64,000 bases of DNA from positions 248,001-312,000 of the forward strand of contig NZ_JAGGKD010000004.1 in NCBI RefSeq assembly GCF_017873415.1, in the 5' to 3' direction. The notes beneath the pieces were generated by a model, which ran no database searches, was not told where the DNA came from, and saw nothing but the letters and a program-made list of their open reading frames with translations. The stretch is from Methanolobus bombayensis (GTDB taxonomy: Archaea; Halobacteriota; Methanosarcinia; Methanosarcinales; Methanosarcinaceae). Below are positions 45,138 to 53,666 of the stretch, piece by piece. The translations under genes and the position numbers were made by a program. Each line of letters opens with the position of its first letter. The stretch's first letter is position 1.

Positions 45138-45623
45138 CTACTTCATTTTGGCAAGTTCAATGGCTTCTTTGCCTGTCATGTATTCAATCTTAATTTCAAC
45201 AAGACACAATTGCTTGAACTGGTCATCTATTTCTTTTCTCCTCCCTTCTTCATGATTGGGTGAGTATCTTGCTGCCAATTTTTCAATGGCTTTCATTTTA
45301 TCCTCCGGATTATCTAAAATGCTGGCTTTACCGAATACAATCACACTTCTGAAATAGGTGGTATATTTTTCTGGCACAACATTGTCATAGTCGATAACGC
45401 AAAATGAAACTTTTTCATTTCTTGCAATCGCATCCAACTTGTGACCGGTTTTGGCACAATGGATATAAATTTTTGAATCATCATATACAAAACTAAGCGG
45501 AACAGCATACGGATAATCATTATCTCCTGATACAGCAAGAATACCTGATGTCGCCCTTTTAAGTATGGCTATACTATCCTCTAAGGATAACTCCTGTTTT
45601 TTTCGACGCATTTCTCTGAACAT
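45138..45623 (-). CDS. NimA-like pyridoxamine 5'-phosphate oxidase-fold flavoprotein, left copy
   Basis: This is 161 residues from the ATG shared with the right copy (55785). The split-barrel FMN-binding fold has YPYAVPLSFVYDD, IYIHCAKTGHKLDAIARN and VSFCVIDYD, which match the nitroimidazole-resistance (NimA) branch; its His in IHCAKTGHK is the usual catalytic/cofactor region. It reduces small nitro or flavin-type substrates, or acts as a general flavin reductase. It is divergent from the Gdx transporter gene across an 18-bp palindrome. Confidence 0.86.
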   Translation of the reverse strand: MFREMRRKKQELSLEDSIAILKRATSGILAVSGDNDYPYAVPLSFVYDDSKIYIHCAKTGHKLDAIARNEKVSFCVIDYDNVVPEKYTTYFRSVIVFGKASILDNPEDKMKAIEKLAARYSPNHEEGRRKEIDDQFKQLCLVEIKIEYMTGKEAIELAKMK

Positions 45624-45757
45624 GTCAATAAACACCTCTTTCTTTCGAATTTATAAAATAGTAATCCAGTATCGTAATCCCATTTCTTATTTTTATGGCT
45701 GTGAACTAAATTACTTCTCCTTCCAAAATGTCTAAATACAAATTTAACATTAATAGT

Positions 45758-45775
45758 TTTTAATAATTATTAAAA
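45758..45775. promoter_or_regulatory. Perfect 18-bp palindrome between divergent nimA-like and SMR genes, left copy
   Basis: TTTTAATAATTATTAAAA is exactly self-complementary and conserved base for base at 55681-55698 in the right copy, although the flanks differ. It is likely the operator of the HTH regulator encoded next to the transporter, possibly overlapping both TATA boxes. Confidence 0.65.
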
Positions 45776-45787
45776 CTTGTGAAAATG

Positions 45788-46111
45788 ATGAACATGGAAT
45801 GGATACTTTTAATAATTGCAGGATTGTTTGAAACCGGATGGGCAATCGGGTTAAAATACAGCGATGGGTTAACCAAATTCTATCCAATGGTATTTACAGC
45901 TATTACTTTAATTTTAAGTATGTATTTATTGGAACGAGCTCTGAGAACATTGCCTGTTGGAACAGCTTATGCAGTTTGGACAGGTATTGGTATTATTGGG
46001 ACAACAGTGTTGGGAGTATTCCTTTTCAATGAGTCAATGAATATAACACGAATATTCTTTATTGGATTAATTGCCGTTGGCATTGGAGGATTAAAGCTGG
46101 TATCAACCTGA
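45788..46111 (+). CDS. sugE: Small multidrug resistance transporter, Gdx/SugE type, left copy
   Basis: This 107-residue protein has four transmembrane helices. Helix 1 has LIIAGLFETGWAIGLKYSDG with the membrane-embedded Glu and the W..GLKYS pattern of Gdx. Helix 3 has PVGTAYAVWTGIG. Gdx proteins are proton-coupled guanidinium exporters working as antiparallel dimers. Start chosen to match the right copy; upstream GTG 45779 and ATG 45785 are alternatives. The HTH gene follows after 52 bp. Confidence 0.9.
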   Translation: MNMEWILLIIAGLFETGWAIGLKYSDGLTKFYPMVFTAITLILSMYLLERALRTLPVGTAYAVWTGIGIIGTTVLGVFLFNESMNITRIFFIGLIAVGIGGLKLVST

Positions 46112-46163
46112 TTATTTATCTTTCAATATTTAATAGGAAATCTCTGATTAATGAGTGAGAAAT

Positions 46164-46652
46164 ATGACTGACATTGACGAAAAGATAATTGACATAGGCC
46201 ATGAGATTTTTAAAGGGTATGGTGTTGATGATATTACTGCACAAATTCTATCGATACTTAACTTCGAATCAAACGAAATAAGTATGGAGGAATTAGCACA
46301 GAGAACCGGCTATAGTCTTGCATCCATCAGTCTTAAGGTCAAAAATATTGAACAATTTTGGAGCATCAAAAGGATATCCAAGCCAGGATCTCGCAAGACG
46401 TATTTGTATATGGAAAAAAACTTGTTAGATGCTTTTGCAACCCAAATCAGAAATGGATTTGAAACCGAATTGAACCTTGCAAAAACAAAAATAACTCCAT
46501 TAATTGAAGAATATAAAGAAAATGCAACTACTCAGGAACAAAAAACTAAACTTCACACATATAAGAACTATCTATCCGAAATTAATAAGTTTGAAGAGTT
46601 GATCCGCCACATATACCATCAAATCGATTTGTTAAAAGAGAATCAAACTTAG
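46164..46652 (+). CDS. GbsR/MarR-type winged-helix regulator, left copy
   Basis: This is about 162 residues (GTG 46155 adds three). The winged helix spans ~20-85: ISMEELAQRTGYSLASISLK, and KRISKPGSRKTYLYMEK is a basic wing. A C-terminal coiled coil (ELNLAKTKITPLIEEYKE) provides dimerisation. It sits directly after the SMR transporter and probably binds the palindrome upstream of it. It ends in TAG. The right copy is 54804-55292. Confidence 0.84.
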   Translation: MTDIDEKIIDIGHEIFKGYGVDDITAQILSILNFESNEISMEELAQRTGYSLASISLKVKNIEQFWSIKRISKPGSRKTYLYMEKNLLDAFATQIRNGFETELNLAKTKITPLIEEYKENATTQEQKTKLHTYKNYLSEINKFEELIRHIYHQIDLLKENQT

Positions 46653-46670
46653 ATAATGTAAAATTGGCTC

Positions 46671-46800
46671 TGTTGAAAGCTTGCACATTGAATTTAAACC
46701 ACTGTGGTTGTACCTTGATCACAGTCGATATCTTAGCATGAGGATTTTCACGGGCCAAAATAATACACTTACCGAAATAAACATTCATTTCAAATTTTGA
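46671..46800 (+). mobile_element. Possible DDE transposase remnant
   Basis: One frame reads VESLHIEFKPLWLYLDHSR and then MRIFTGQNNTLTEINI. This resembles the segment around the first catalytic Asp and the following basic region of IS-type DDE transposases. It has no start, and stops after ~43 codons. No terminal repeats are seen. Confidence 0.35.
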
Positions 46801-46839
46801 TATTATATCGGAAAGAACTTATTTATAGGATAATCGCAA

Positions 46840-46855
46840 TTCGATAATTATCGAA
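46840..46855. promoter_or_regulatory. Perfect 16-bp palindrome upstream of the ArsR gene
   Basis: TTCGATAATTATCGAA fits ArsR-type operators. A half-matching TTTCGATAGTTT lies near 47207, before the truncated flavodoxin gene, so both may be under ArsR control. Confidence 0.65.
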
Positions 46856-46884
46856 ATGTCGTAAAATGGAGATATGAAATATTT

Positions 46885-47166
46885 ATGGATACTCAACAGA
46901 TGGCTAAAATTTTTAAGGCTCTATCTAACCAAAACAGATTGGAATTATATTTGAAAATAGTAAATGGATCAGATGTTGGTTATAAGAAGGATGAATGTTT
47001 GATCTCCGAAATTGTACATTCACTGAATATTGGTGCTCCTACCATCTCTCACCATGTTAAAGAATTAGCAAATGCCGGACTGATAACTACTGAAAAAAAG
47101 GGTCAATTTCTAGTCTGCAAAGCAAATAAAGAGTTAGCTGAAGAAGTTCTTGAATTGTTCAAATAA
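46885..47166 (+). CDS. ArsR family transcriptional regulator
   Basis: This 93-residue winged helix has FKALSNQNRLELYLKIV (~10-26), a GAPTISHHVKELANAGLI recognition helix (~58-75) and a C-terminal acidic helix. It lacks the CxC metal site of classic ArsR, but SHHVKEL carries two His in the recognition helix. It sits 103 bp upstream of a broken flavodoxin gene, its former co-regulated target. A perfect palindrome lies 29 bp before the start codon. Confidence 0.87.
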   Translation: MDTQQMAKIFKALSNQNRLELYLKIVNGSDVGYKKDECLISEIVHSLNIGAPTISHHVKELANAGLITTEKKGQFLVCKANKELAEEVLELFK

Positions 47167-47269
47167 AAATGTACTATAAATGACCATATCAGTCTTTATA
47201 AGAATACATTTCGATAGTTTGGAAAATATCAAATTAATAACTGAGATATAATTACTAAGGATGTGTGTT

Positions 47270-47425
47270 ATGAAAATATTTTATTTTACAGGTACTGGAA
47301 ACAGTTTATATGTTGCTAAAAGATTTGGAGGAGAATTATACTCTATTCCAAAGGTGCTAAAAAGCAATGAATTGCGCTATGAAGATGAGAAAATAGGTAT
47401 CATCAGTACATCCGAAAGTAGATGA
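47270..47425 (+). pseudogene. Truncated flavodoxin-domain (EFR1-like) gene
   Basis: This encodes 51 residues: MKIFYFTGTGNSLYVAKRFG (FMN-loop TGTGNS) through DEKIGII, the typical N-terminus of EFR1-type flavodoxin-ferredoxin proteins. After GII the sequence changes to STSESR-stop. The switch coincides exactly with the first base block of the 330-bp repeated element (47402). The rest of the flavodoxin and the ferredoxin domain are absent from the window. Confidence 0.75.
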
Positions 47426-47733
47426 AACTATTCCTGTGTAATTATACAGCTAATATTATAAATATGCAGGAGCAAAATAATTTGCAACAAAACACTATTT
47501 TTACAAATATACTAATAACCAAATGATATTTGTAATTCAACATCTAGTCGTGCTTGCTACATCGCATCTTCAAATTGTGTAAATAAAATTTACTTTATCT
47601 TATCATTAATGTCTTTATCCTACATGCTCTAAAAGATTTATTAATATATATGAAAATTAGTAAATCGTCATTTTTAACTACTTATTTTGTATTCAGAATT
47701 AAATATCGTTAATTTTGACGATACTTTATTAGT
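47402..47733 (+). repeat. Repeated ~330-bp non-coding element, copy 2
   Basis: Same orientation as 31115-31440. The start block ATCAGTACATCCGAAAGTAG is identical. Conserved palindromes are CAAATGATATTTG (47520-47532) and GTAAATAAAATTTAC (47579-47593). The 3' inverted repeat (ATCGT...ACGAT) and a T-rich end are also kept. Between conserved blocks the two copies differ a lot, yet palindromes and spacing persist. Confidence 0.75.
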
Positions 47734-48069
47734 TATGATCTAACTTGTTATATATGTATAGGTAATGCGAATGAAAAGAAATCAGAGATTTGCATGAATA
47801 AATACAATCAAAAATTATACTGGAATGTTTTTCCATTTGCATTCATTTATCAGAATAAAGAGGATTTGTGATGAATGGTTTTGATATAGTTTCTTTATAC
47901 ATCCCAAAAATAAGTTGAGATTCAAGTGAATACAAAAAAAAGCAAATCATAAACCACTTCAACCATATACTAATAGCACAGATTAATTTATCAAACCTAA
48001 TTTAAAAAAGTAATGGTTTTGAGATAACAAAACCATCTAAAATAGATCAAATGACATTTGTTTAAAATT
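47734..48069. other. Gene-free stretch
   Basis: AT-rich with stops in all frames between the repeated element and the ABM-like gene. I see no gene or conserved element in it. Confidence 0.4.
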
Positions 48070-48357
48070 TTATACACTATAGATCTTTACGTCAGGATCA
48101 GCTTTCAACAGTGGCTGAAGACCGACAACTACATCCTCGATGAATAATTCGCTGTCCAAATATGCTCTTGCATTTTCAGCACTATCAAAACCGTGAAGTA
48201 CCTGGACATCCTCATCACGAACAAGCAATTCTTTTGAAACTGCTCCTGTTATTTGTTCAAGGAAAGGCTGACGATAGTCATTATAGACTTTAGCTGCTGC
48301 CGGACGGTCGGAATCATCAATTGTCAATGTAATTTCTAGGTATGCTTTTACAGTCAT
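48070..48357 (-). CDS. Small dimeric alpha/beta-barrel (ABM-like) protein
   Basis: This is about 95 residues from ATG 48357, chosen for the AAAGGA site ahead. The ferredoxin-like alpha/beta layout (VKAYLEITLTIDD, VQVLHGFDSAENARAYLDSE) recalls antibiotic biosynthesis monooxygenase and stress-response dimeric barrel proteins, but no catalytic residue is identifiable. It lies 122 bp downstream of an HxlR gene on the same strand, so it is probably its target. Role unknown, perhaps quinone or small-oxidant handling. Confidence 0.65.
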   Translation of the reverse strand: MTVKAYLEITLTIDDSDRPAAAKVYNDYRQPFLEQITGAVSKELLVRDEDVQVLHGFDSAENARAYLDSELFIEDVVVGLQPLLKADPDVKIYSV

Positions 48358-48479
48358 TATATTATTTCCTTTTTGGTTTTTTGTGCAGGTTAGAACCTGC
48401 AATTCACAAATACTGCCGCATACTTTATAAAAATTTTCACATTAATTTACGAGTTACTAGCAAATTTCATAGTAAGGAA

Positions 48480-48857
48480 CTATAATTGATTACAGGTTTT
48501 ACATGGAGGTAGTTTTTTACCCAGATTTTCTTCTGTGTTATCTCTTGACCATTGACAGATATTTTGAAGAATTGTTAGCACTGAATTTCCTTTTTCCGTA
48601 AGGTTGTATTCTACTCTGGTTGGGACTTCAAGATATTGCTCACGATTAACTATTCCATCTGCAACTAATTCTTTCAGCATTTCTGCAAGTACCCCATCTG
48701 TAATATTAGAGAGTTCTTTTTTGATTTCATTGTAGCGCATTGTATCATTAGCAGACAACACGCAGATTATTCTTGATTTCCATTTACCACCAAATATATC
48801 AAGTCCATATTCAAGAGGACACATGATCTCTTTTTCGTTTTTTGGTTTATATCTCAT
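48480..48857 (-). CDS. HxlR family winged-helix regulator
   Basis: This is 125 residues from ATG 48857 with AAGGAGAT directly upstream. HxlR signature: CPLEYGLDIFGGKWKSRIIC (~13-32), MRYNEIKKELSNITDGVLAE (~41-60) and RVEYNLTEKGNSVLTIL (~82-98). It ends with CKTC. The N-terminal Cys in MCPLEY is the thiol-sensing position in oxidant/aldehyde-responsive HxlR members. It likely controls the ABM-like gene. Confidence 0.88.
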   Translation of the reverse strand: MRYKPKNEKEIMCPLEYGLDIFGGKWKSRIICVLSANDTMRYNEIKKELSNITDGVLAEMLKELVADGIVNREQYLEVPTRVEYNLTEKGNSVLTILQNICQWSRDNTEENLGKKLPPCKTCNQL

Positions 48858-49141
48858 ATTATCTCCTTCAGAATGCAACTCTGTTATTCCGAGTAACTAT
48901 GTATATCATGGTGACTATGAAATGTAGAGTTAGTGATATATTTCATATTTGATTAAACTATCTTATCCTGGAAACTTGGGAATTAGCTCAATATTTAACT
49001 GACAAAAAAACATTGATTTCGTTGTTTCTCAGTATGAGACAAAAAACAGGACAGAAACAATAGATTCATGAGACAGACAAATCAGACATAATATAAAATG
49101 TAAATATGAACAGGATTTACTCCTGTCCTTTTCAAATGTAT
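48858..49141. other. Intergenic region between HxlR and the MBL-like lipoprotein gene
   Basis: It holds the HxlR promoter and the 3' end of the lipoprotein transcript. I see no gene. Confidence 0.3.
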
Positions 49142-50071
49142 TCACTGTCCATAGAAGTAATCTGCTGTCATGCCCATGAACTGTTGATTCTGAGCATCCG
49201 GATAGGCAGCCTGCATATCCATAATGAAATCTTCTTTGTTTTCATTCTTTGCAGCTTCTCTCAGCGTTTCCAGATACTGAAGCTGGAAATCTGCAGCCTT
49301 TATGTCTACAGGCATCAAATGTGAAGAAATGATAAGATCATAGTCCTTAGCCTTCACTTCTGTCCAGTAGTCTTCCTGTTCATCGATCTTCTCCGGGCTT
49401 CCAACAAGCATGTGTGAATTATATGCAGCAAGGTGCGTAAAGAGTACGTTGTAGTCAGTGAACTCAAGATCGCTTGTAGGTGGGAACTCTTCTTCATGAG
49501 TCGTCATGATGAACTTCACTCCTTCAAGAGTGTTCTCGCCGTCTTTGATAGTTGAATTTATAGGAACGATCTTCTCGTCTATGTCATCTCCAAAAGCACC
49601 TTTGAAGATATCCACAAATACCTGTGCTCCTCCGTTCTCATTAAAAGAACTGATCTGTTCACTTGAAGCTACAGATGTTCCTTCATAATAATCAAGTCCC
49701 AGTGAATGCGAAGGAATCAGTACCTGCTTAACAGGTTTGTCCAGTGTGTCCATATACCTGAGCAATTCTTCTGAAGCGGAATGTGTGGGCTGTGCATCTA
49801 TAAGTATAAGGCTGTCTTCAGTTTCTATAATATTTGAAACATCACCGCTGTAGGATACATAACTGTGGATTGTGGCGTTGTTGACCTTGTTTACGTAGAT
49901 GTTCCCTGTATATTCTTCTGCTCTTTGCATGTTATCGTTTTCTCCTTTTTGTGTTCCTTCGTTTGTTTTTTCTGTCATTTCATCAACTGTTTTTTCCTGT
50001 CCAGAATTGCCAAGGCATCCCGAAAGCAAAATTGCTGTCAGCAAAATTGTCAGTATTATCTTGAATTTCAT
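49142..50071 (-). CDS. Metallo-beta-lactamase-like lipoprotein with degenerate metal site
   Basis: This 309-residue protein has an N-terminal signal KIILTILLTAILLSGC (~3-19) ending in a lipobox Cys, so it is probably exported and lipid-anchored. The core shows MBL-fold landmarks: YSGDVSNIIETEDSLILIDA and IPSHSLGLDYYEG where active enzymes have THxHxDHxGG. Only one of the metal-binding His is in place, so hydrolase activity is doubtful. A binding or sensor role is possible. It is divergent from an HxlR gene 97 bp away. Confidence 0.75.
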   Translation of the reverse strand: MKFKIILTILLTAILLSGCLGNSGQEKTVDEMTEKTNEGTQKGENDNMQRAEEYTGNIYVNKVNNATIHSYVSYSGDVSNIIETEDSLILIDAQPTHSASEELLRYMDTLDKPVKQVLIPSHSLGLDYYEGTSVASSEQISSFNENGGAQVFVDIFKGAFGDDIDEKIVPINSTIKDGENTLEGVKFIMTTHEEEFPPTSDLEFTDYNVLFTHLAAYNSHMLVGSPEKIDEQEDYWTEVKAKDYDLIISSHLMPVDIKAADFQLQYLETLREAAKNENKEDFIMDMQAAYPDAQNQQFMGMTADYFYGQ

Positions 50072-50168
50072 TTTGATACCACTTTACTAAGTAAATCAAA
50101 TAGGCAAGATAAAGTATATAACTTACAAGTTTCAATATGGAGACCAGATTACCTTGAGGTAAGTTGCT

Positions 50169-50504
50169 ATGTTCAGATATCCAGAAGATTTAAGGGACAT
50201 TCCGTGTCCAATAGAAAAAACCGTTACACTGATAGGCAATAAGTGGAGCATACTGCTGATTAGGGAATTCCATTTGTCAGGTAAAGCTTTACGATTTAAT
50301 GATCTTCTGAATTCCCTTAAACCAATAAGCTCAAAAACACTGTCCTCTAAACTCAAGGATCTTGTTCTCTATGAGATAATCGAAAGGAATGTTGAGGATA
50401 CGATACCTGTAAAAATAGAATATCGGCTGACAGAAAAAGGTAAGGATCTAGGGGAGATTCTCCGGTCAATGGCTGAGTGGAGCCAGAAATGGTATGAATC
50501 CTGA
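50169..50504 (+). CDS. HxlR family winged-helix regulator
   Basis: This 111-residue protein has CPIEKTVTLIGNKWSILLIR (~13-32), LRFNDLLNSLKPISSKTLSS and KIEYRLTEKGKDLGEIL. It retains the Cys before PIE. It is divergent from the MBL-like lipoprotein gene, sharing a ~97-bp promoter region, and is the likely regulator of it. Distinct in sequence from the HxlR at 48.5 kb. Confidence 0.88.
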   Translation: MFRYPEDLRDIPCPIEKTVTLIGNKWSILLIREFHLSGKALRFNDLLNSLKPISSKTLSSKLKDLVLYEIIERNVEDTIPVKIEYRLTEKGKDLGEILRSMAEWSQKWYES

Positions 50505-50617
50505 ATTCAGGAAAACTGCTTAAATATATTGTATTATATTTCAGTTCATTTATTCCGGATTTTGAGCATAAAATATGCAGCATGCAGACCATCCTGAGTA
50601 CAAGTATAAAGTGAAGA

Positions 50618-51112
50618 ATGGAGGAATTTCATATTAAGGCATGTGATCTATTGCTTTTATTAAAGGAAGAAGCTGCCGATATATCTTCTGAATTTTTAAC
50701 AAATACAAACAAAAAAGAAACAGAAGACATGCAGAGTCCTCGTGGAAGTCTCCAGTATAATATCCAATGTCTTGCAAGGTATAATCGCAAGAAGTTTTCT
50801 GAGCTAAAAGAAAGAGATTGCACAGATTTGTGTGAGGAAATAGACATTGGAAAGCTTGAAGATTTTATATTTAGGATTAACAAGTATATGAATGAGTATG
50901 CTCCCGATCAAAGGGATTTAAAGGAATATACTCGTATTATTTCCACATATCTTACTTTTATAGCGAAAGAACCACTTCACCCGCCAGGAATGTATGTAAA
51001 TGAAATTCATACGATTTTTGAAAATGGTGGCGTTTATTTCTGTCCTGCAAAGAGTAAGCATATGTTAGAAGAAATGTCCCTGTGTAAATACTGTGTTTGC
51101 AGGGTAACCTAA
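50618..51112 (+). CDS. DUF2115 (UPF0305) family protein
   Basis: This 164-residue protein has the family's C-terminal signature: EPLHPPGMY (~120), VYFCPAKSKHMLEEMSLCKY (~136-155) and CVCRVT. The conserved Cys group may bind a metal. The family is nearly confined to methanogens and its role is unknown. It stops directly before the TetR operator at 51120 and may be unrelated to the duplication, which begins after it. Confidence 0.8.
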   Translation: MEEFHIKACDLLLLLKEEAADISSEFLTNTNKKETEDMQSPRGSLQYNIQCLARYNRKKFSELKERDCTDLCEEIDIGKLEDFIFRINKYMNEYAPDQRDLKEYTRIISTYLTFIAKEPLHPPGMYVNEIHTIFENGGVYFCPAKSKHMLEEMSLCKYCVCRVT

Positions 51113-51119
51113 CCATTTG

Positions 51120-51139
51120 CCTACCTATGTATAGGTAGG
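51120..51139. promoter_or_regulatory. TetR-type operator upstream of the right TetR gene
   Basis: CCTACCTATGTATAGGTAGG is a palindrome apart from the central pair. It is the best match among four sites and defines the consensus for this TetR pair. Confidence 0.8.
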
Positions 51140-51197
51140 TATTTAATAAATGAGTATTATTCAATTATTATGCGAATAAGGATAAATGTGGATTTAT

Positions 51198-51776
51198 ATG
51201 ACTGATCTCAACCCTACTAACCAACAGATACTCCATTATGCAAGATTATTTTTGCAATGTGGGGGCTATAATGGATTTAGTTACAAGGACATTTCCCAGA
51301 AGCTTGGAATAAAAAATGCTTCAATTCACCATTATTATCCAAAAAAAGAAGACCTTGTTGCTGCTTTGCTTGAAGAAAGAAGAAAGCACTTATCTATGTC
51401 TATTACACAAATGGTTGAATCCAAAAAGTCTGCTCGTGAGCAGCTTCAATATTATTTTGATTATGCATTGCAGGAGTTTGATGAAGGCAAATGCATCTGT
51501 CCTCCCGGTTCAGTGGTAATCGATTTTAAAGAACTTCCGGAGAAAGTACAAAAGCAAGATATGTTGCTATTTGACGAAATACTTGAATGGCTCAACAATG
51601 TACTCAGAATTGGCCTGGAACAAGGGGAATTTGATTTTTCTGATTCAGTCGAAACACAAGCAGAAATGGTAGTTGAAACTTTAATGGGTGCCAGACTGTT
51701 ATCCAGTATTAAAGGTAGAAAGACACTTGTCAGAGCAATTTCTTCAATCAAATCCTGTCTTGGATGGAGGGATTGA
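51198..51776 (+). CDS. TetR family regulator of the right DUF1638 pair
   Basis: This 192-residue near-twin of 44073-44651 has the HTH FSYKDISQKLGIKNASIHHY identical and the C-terminal CICPPGSV conserved. Differences are concentrated in the C-terminal third (for example ETQAEMVVETLMG against ETRSEDVFVTLMG). ATG 51186 is an alternative start. Operators before and after the gene mirror the left copy, so the two regulators probably cross-bind. Confidence 0.88.
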   Translation: MTDLNPTNQQILHYARLFLQCGGYNGFSYKDISQKLGIKNASIHHYYPKKEDLVAALLEERRKHLSMSITQMVESKKSAREQLQYYFDYALQEFDEGKCICPPGSVVIDFKELPEKVQKQDMLLFDEILEWLNNVLRIGLEQGEFDFSDSVETQAEMVVETLMGARLLSSIKGRKTLVRAISSIKSCLGWRD

Positions 51777-51795
51777 TTTTTTTATTTAACATATA

Positions 51796-51815
51796 CCTAT
51801 CTACGTGTAGGTAGG
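51796..51815. promoter_or_regulatory. TetR-type operator before the right DUF1638 pair
   Basis: CCTATCTACGTGTAGGTAGG is the same motif as at 44035-44054, in the opposite orientation because the block is inverted. Confidence 0.75.
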
Positions 51816-51891
51816 CACACTATATTGCCCTATTATTTTTGCTATAAAGAAATGAAACAAATAAAATACATAAAATTGGAGGAGATTGGTA

Positions 51892-52695
51892 ATGTCCGTT
51901 ATGAGTATAATTTCATGTAAAATAATGCAAGATGAAATTATCTGGCTTTTTAGCAATGATTCTGAAGTTGATAAGATCATAATCGTAGAAAACAATAACA
52001 TTTTAGAATTTAGAGAAAAACTTAATGAACAGCATGTTTCTTATGAGATTATTCCTTTTGATAAGATACCAGATCTTTTCAGGGATACGGCTGAATATCA
52101 ATCAATTGTAATAGTTAATCTATTGGAACTTGGGCTTCATGCAGTGCCAAAAACGCTGAAATCCGAGGTTTACCAGACTATTGAGGAAATGATTCCTTTC
52201 TCCGATGGTATACTCCTGTTTTACGGTCTTTGTGGTAATGTTCTGGGCAAGGTGGAAGAAGATTTCTGCCTTGAAAAAGATGGTTGCATTGTCCGAATAC
52301 TCAGGGATGATGAAAGAATTGTGGATGACTGCATCGGAGCTACAGTCGGCGGTGGAGCAAATTATCTGAAGTTGCTTAAAACCCACAGTAAAGAACCTGC
52401 TTTTTTCTTCACACCCATGTATGCTAATTCATGGAGAGAACTTTTGAATATCGATAAATATAATCCTGACCCCGAAAAAGCTCTCAAGATGGCAAAAATG
52501 GTCAATGACCTGGCAGGATATTCAAGGGTTGCAAAGGTCAATACAGGCCTGACATACGTAAAAGATATTGATTCAAAGATTGAGGAATATGCCAATTTGT
52601 TTGGATATAGCACCTTTGAAGTCAGCGGTAATCAGGAGATATTCGAGAAATGCTATTTCTCAATGAAGGATGAAATAAAGAACAAAATCATGTAA
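51892..52695 (+). CDS. DUF1638 family protein, right copy, first gene
   Basis: This 267-residue close paralogue of 43155-43958 has the same FSDGILLFYGLCGNVLGKVE and DDCIGATVGG motifs. Start ATG 51892 follows GGAGGAGA. Most differences are in residues ~40-75. Downstream gene follows after 9 bp. Function of the family is unknown; occurrence in methylotrophic methanogens suggests a link to methyl-group or corrinoid metabolism. Confidence 0.86.
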   Translation: MSVMSIISCKIMQDEIIWLFSNDSEVDKIIIVENNNILEFREKLNEQHVSYEIIPFDKIPDLFRDTAEYQSIVIVNLLELGLHAVPKTLKSEVYQTIEEMIPFSDGILLFYGLCGNVLGKVEEDFCLEKDGCIVRILRDDERIVDDCIGATVGGGANYLKLLKTHSKEPAFFFTPMYANSWRELLNIDKYNPDPEKALKMAKMVNDLAGYSRVAKVNTGLTYVKDIDSKIEEYANLFGYSTFEVSGNQEIFEKCYFSMKDEIKNKIM

Positions 52696-52704
52696 AAAAG
52701 GATC

Positions 52705-53571
52705 ATGCCACTTTTAAGTATAGTTGCCTGTGAAATGCTTGAAGATGAATTAGTTCATGTTCTCTCAACAGACCTTGAAATTAAACGCTTATTTGTAGTA
52801 GAGAACAGAAACAGTTTCAGATTTGTACAAAAACTCAAGTCTGAGAATCTCAAACCCTTTACGTTTTCGTCTGATAGATTATATCCAATTGTATTAGAAA
52901 ACAATAGAAGATCATCTGGTAGATTCGTAAAGCTGTTTTCAGATATTCCAATCTTAAGGCAAATATATGGTTCGTTTAATAAGAAGAAACAACAAGAATT
53001 AACGGTTGTTGTGAATCTTCTGAGAAAAGACCTGCATTCTGATATTGACAATTTGCAATATGAAGTATATCTGAATGCCAGAGAAATGTCACAAATATCA
53101 GATGGTATCCTTCTTTTTTATGGGAAATGCGGTTATAGTCCTGAAAAAGTACGGGACGATTTGCATGGGCTTGATTGCCCTGTTTATTTTCTAAGGGATG
53201 ATGAAAGAAACATTGTTGACGACTGTGTTAGTGTAGCACTTGGAGGAAATGATGTCTATAAGAAAACAATGCTACTTGGAAACGGCCGAGGAGCCATCTA
53301 TGCAACTCCAATGTGGTTATCCAGCATGAATGAAACCGATTACAAATCTACTGCATCTTATCAAAATGCTAAAAAATATCTAAGTAGCCCGATGTATAGT
53401 CTTCTTTTTAAGATCAACAATCAAAACTGTAAAGATAATAATTTTGATAGAAATACTTCCGAATTTGCAAAAATCTTTGACATGGAGATTATTAACACTG
53501 AGGGAACGATGGATGTGGCTATCAATTCATACATGAAAGCTAAAATAGATATTTACGAGAGTATGGAATAA
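52705..53571 (+). CDS. DUF1638 family protein, right copy, second gene
   Basis: This 288-residue paralogue of 42277-43146 keeps ISDGILLFYGKCGYS, DDERNIVDDCVSVALGG and TPMWLSSMNE. AAGGATC precedes the ATG. The first and second DUF1638 proteins share the family core but are well diverged, so the two-gene unit is old and the block duplication recent. Confidence 0.85.
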   Translation: MPLLSIVACEMLEDELVHVLSTDLEIKRLFVVENRNSFRFVQKLKSENLKPFTFSSDRLYPIVLENNRRSSGRFVKLFSDIPILRQIYGSFNKKKQQELTVVVNLLRKDLHSDIDNLQYEVYLNAREMSQISDGILLFYGKCGYSPEKVRDDLHGLDCPVYFLRDDERNIVDDCVSVALGGNDVYKKTMLLGNGRGAIYATPMWLSSMNETDYKSTASYQNAKKYLSSPMYSLLFKINNQNCKDNNFDRNTSEFAKIFDMEIINTEGTMDVAINSYMKAKIDIYESME

Positions 53572-53666
53572 TGACAAATAAAGCAATATAAGACAGAAAT
53601 ACTCAGTATTTCTAATCCAATTGGAAAAAGTTAGGTTTTTCAAAGTATAGTTTTGATATAGTTTCA

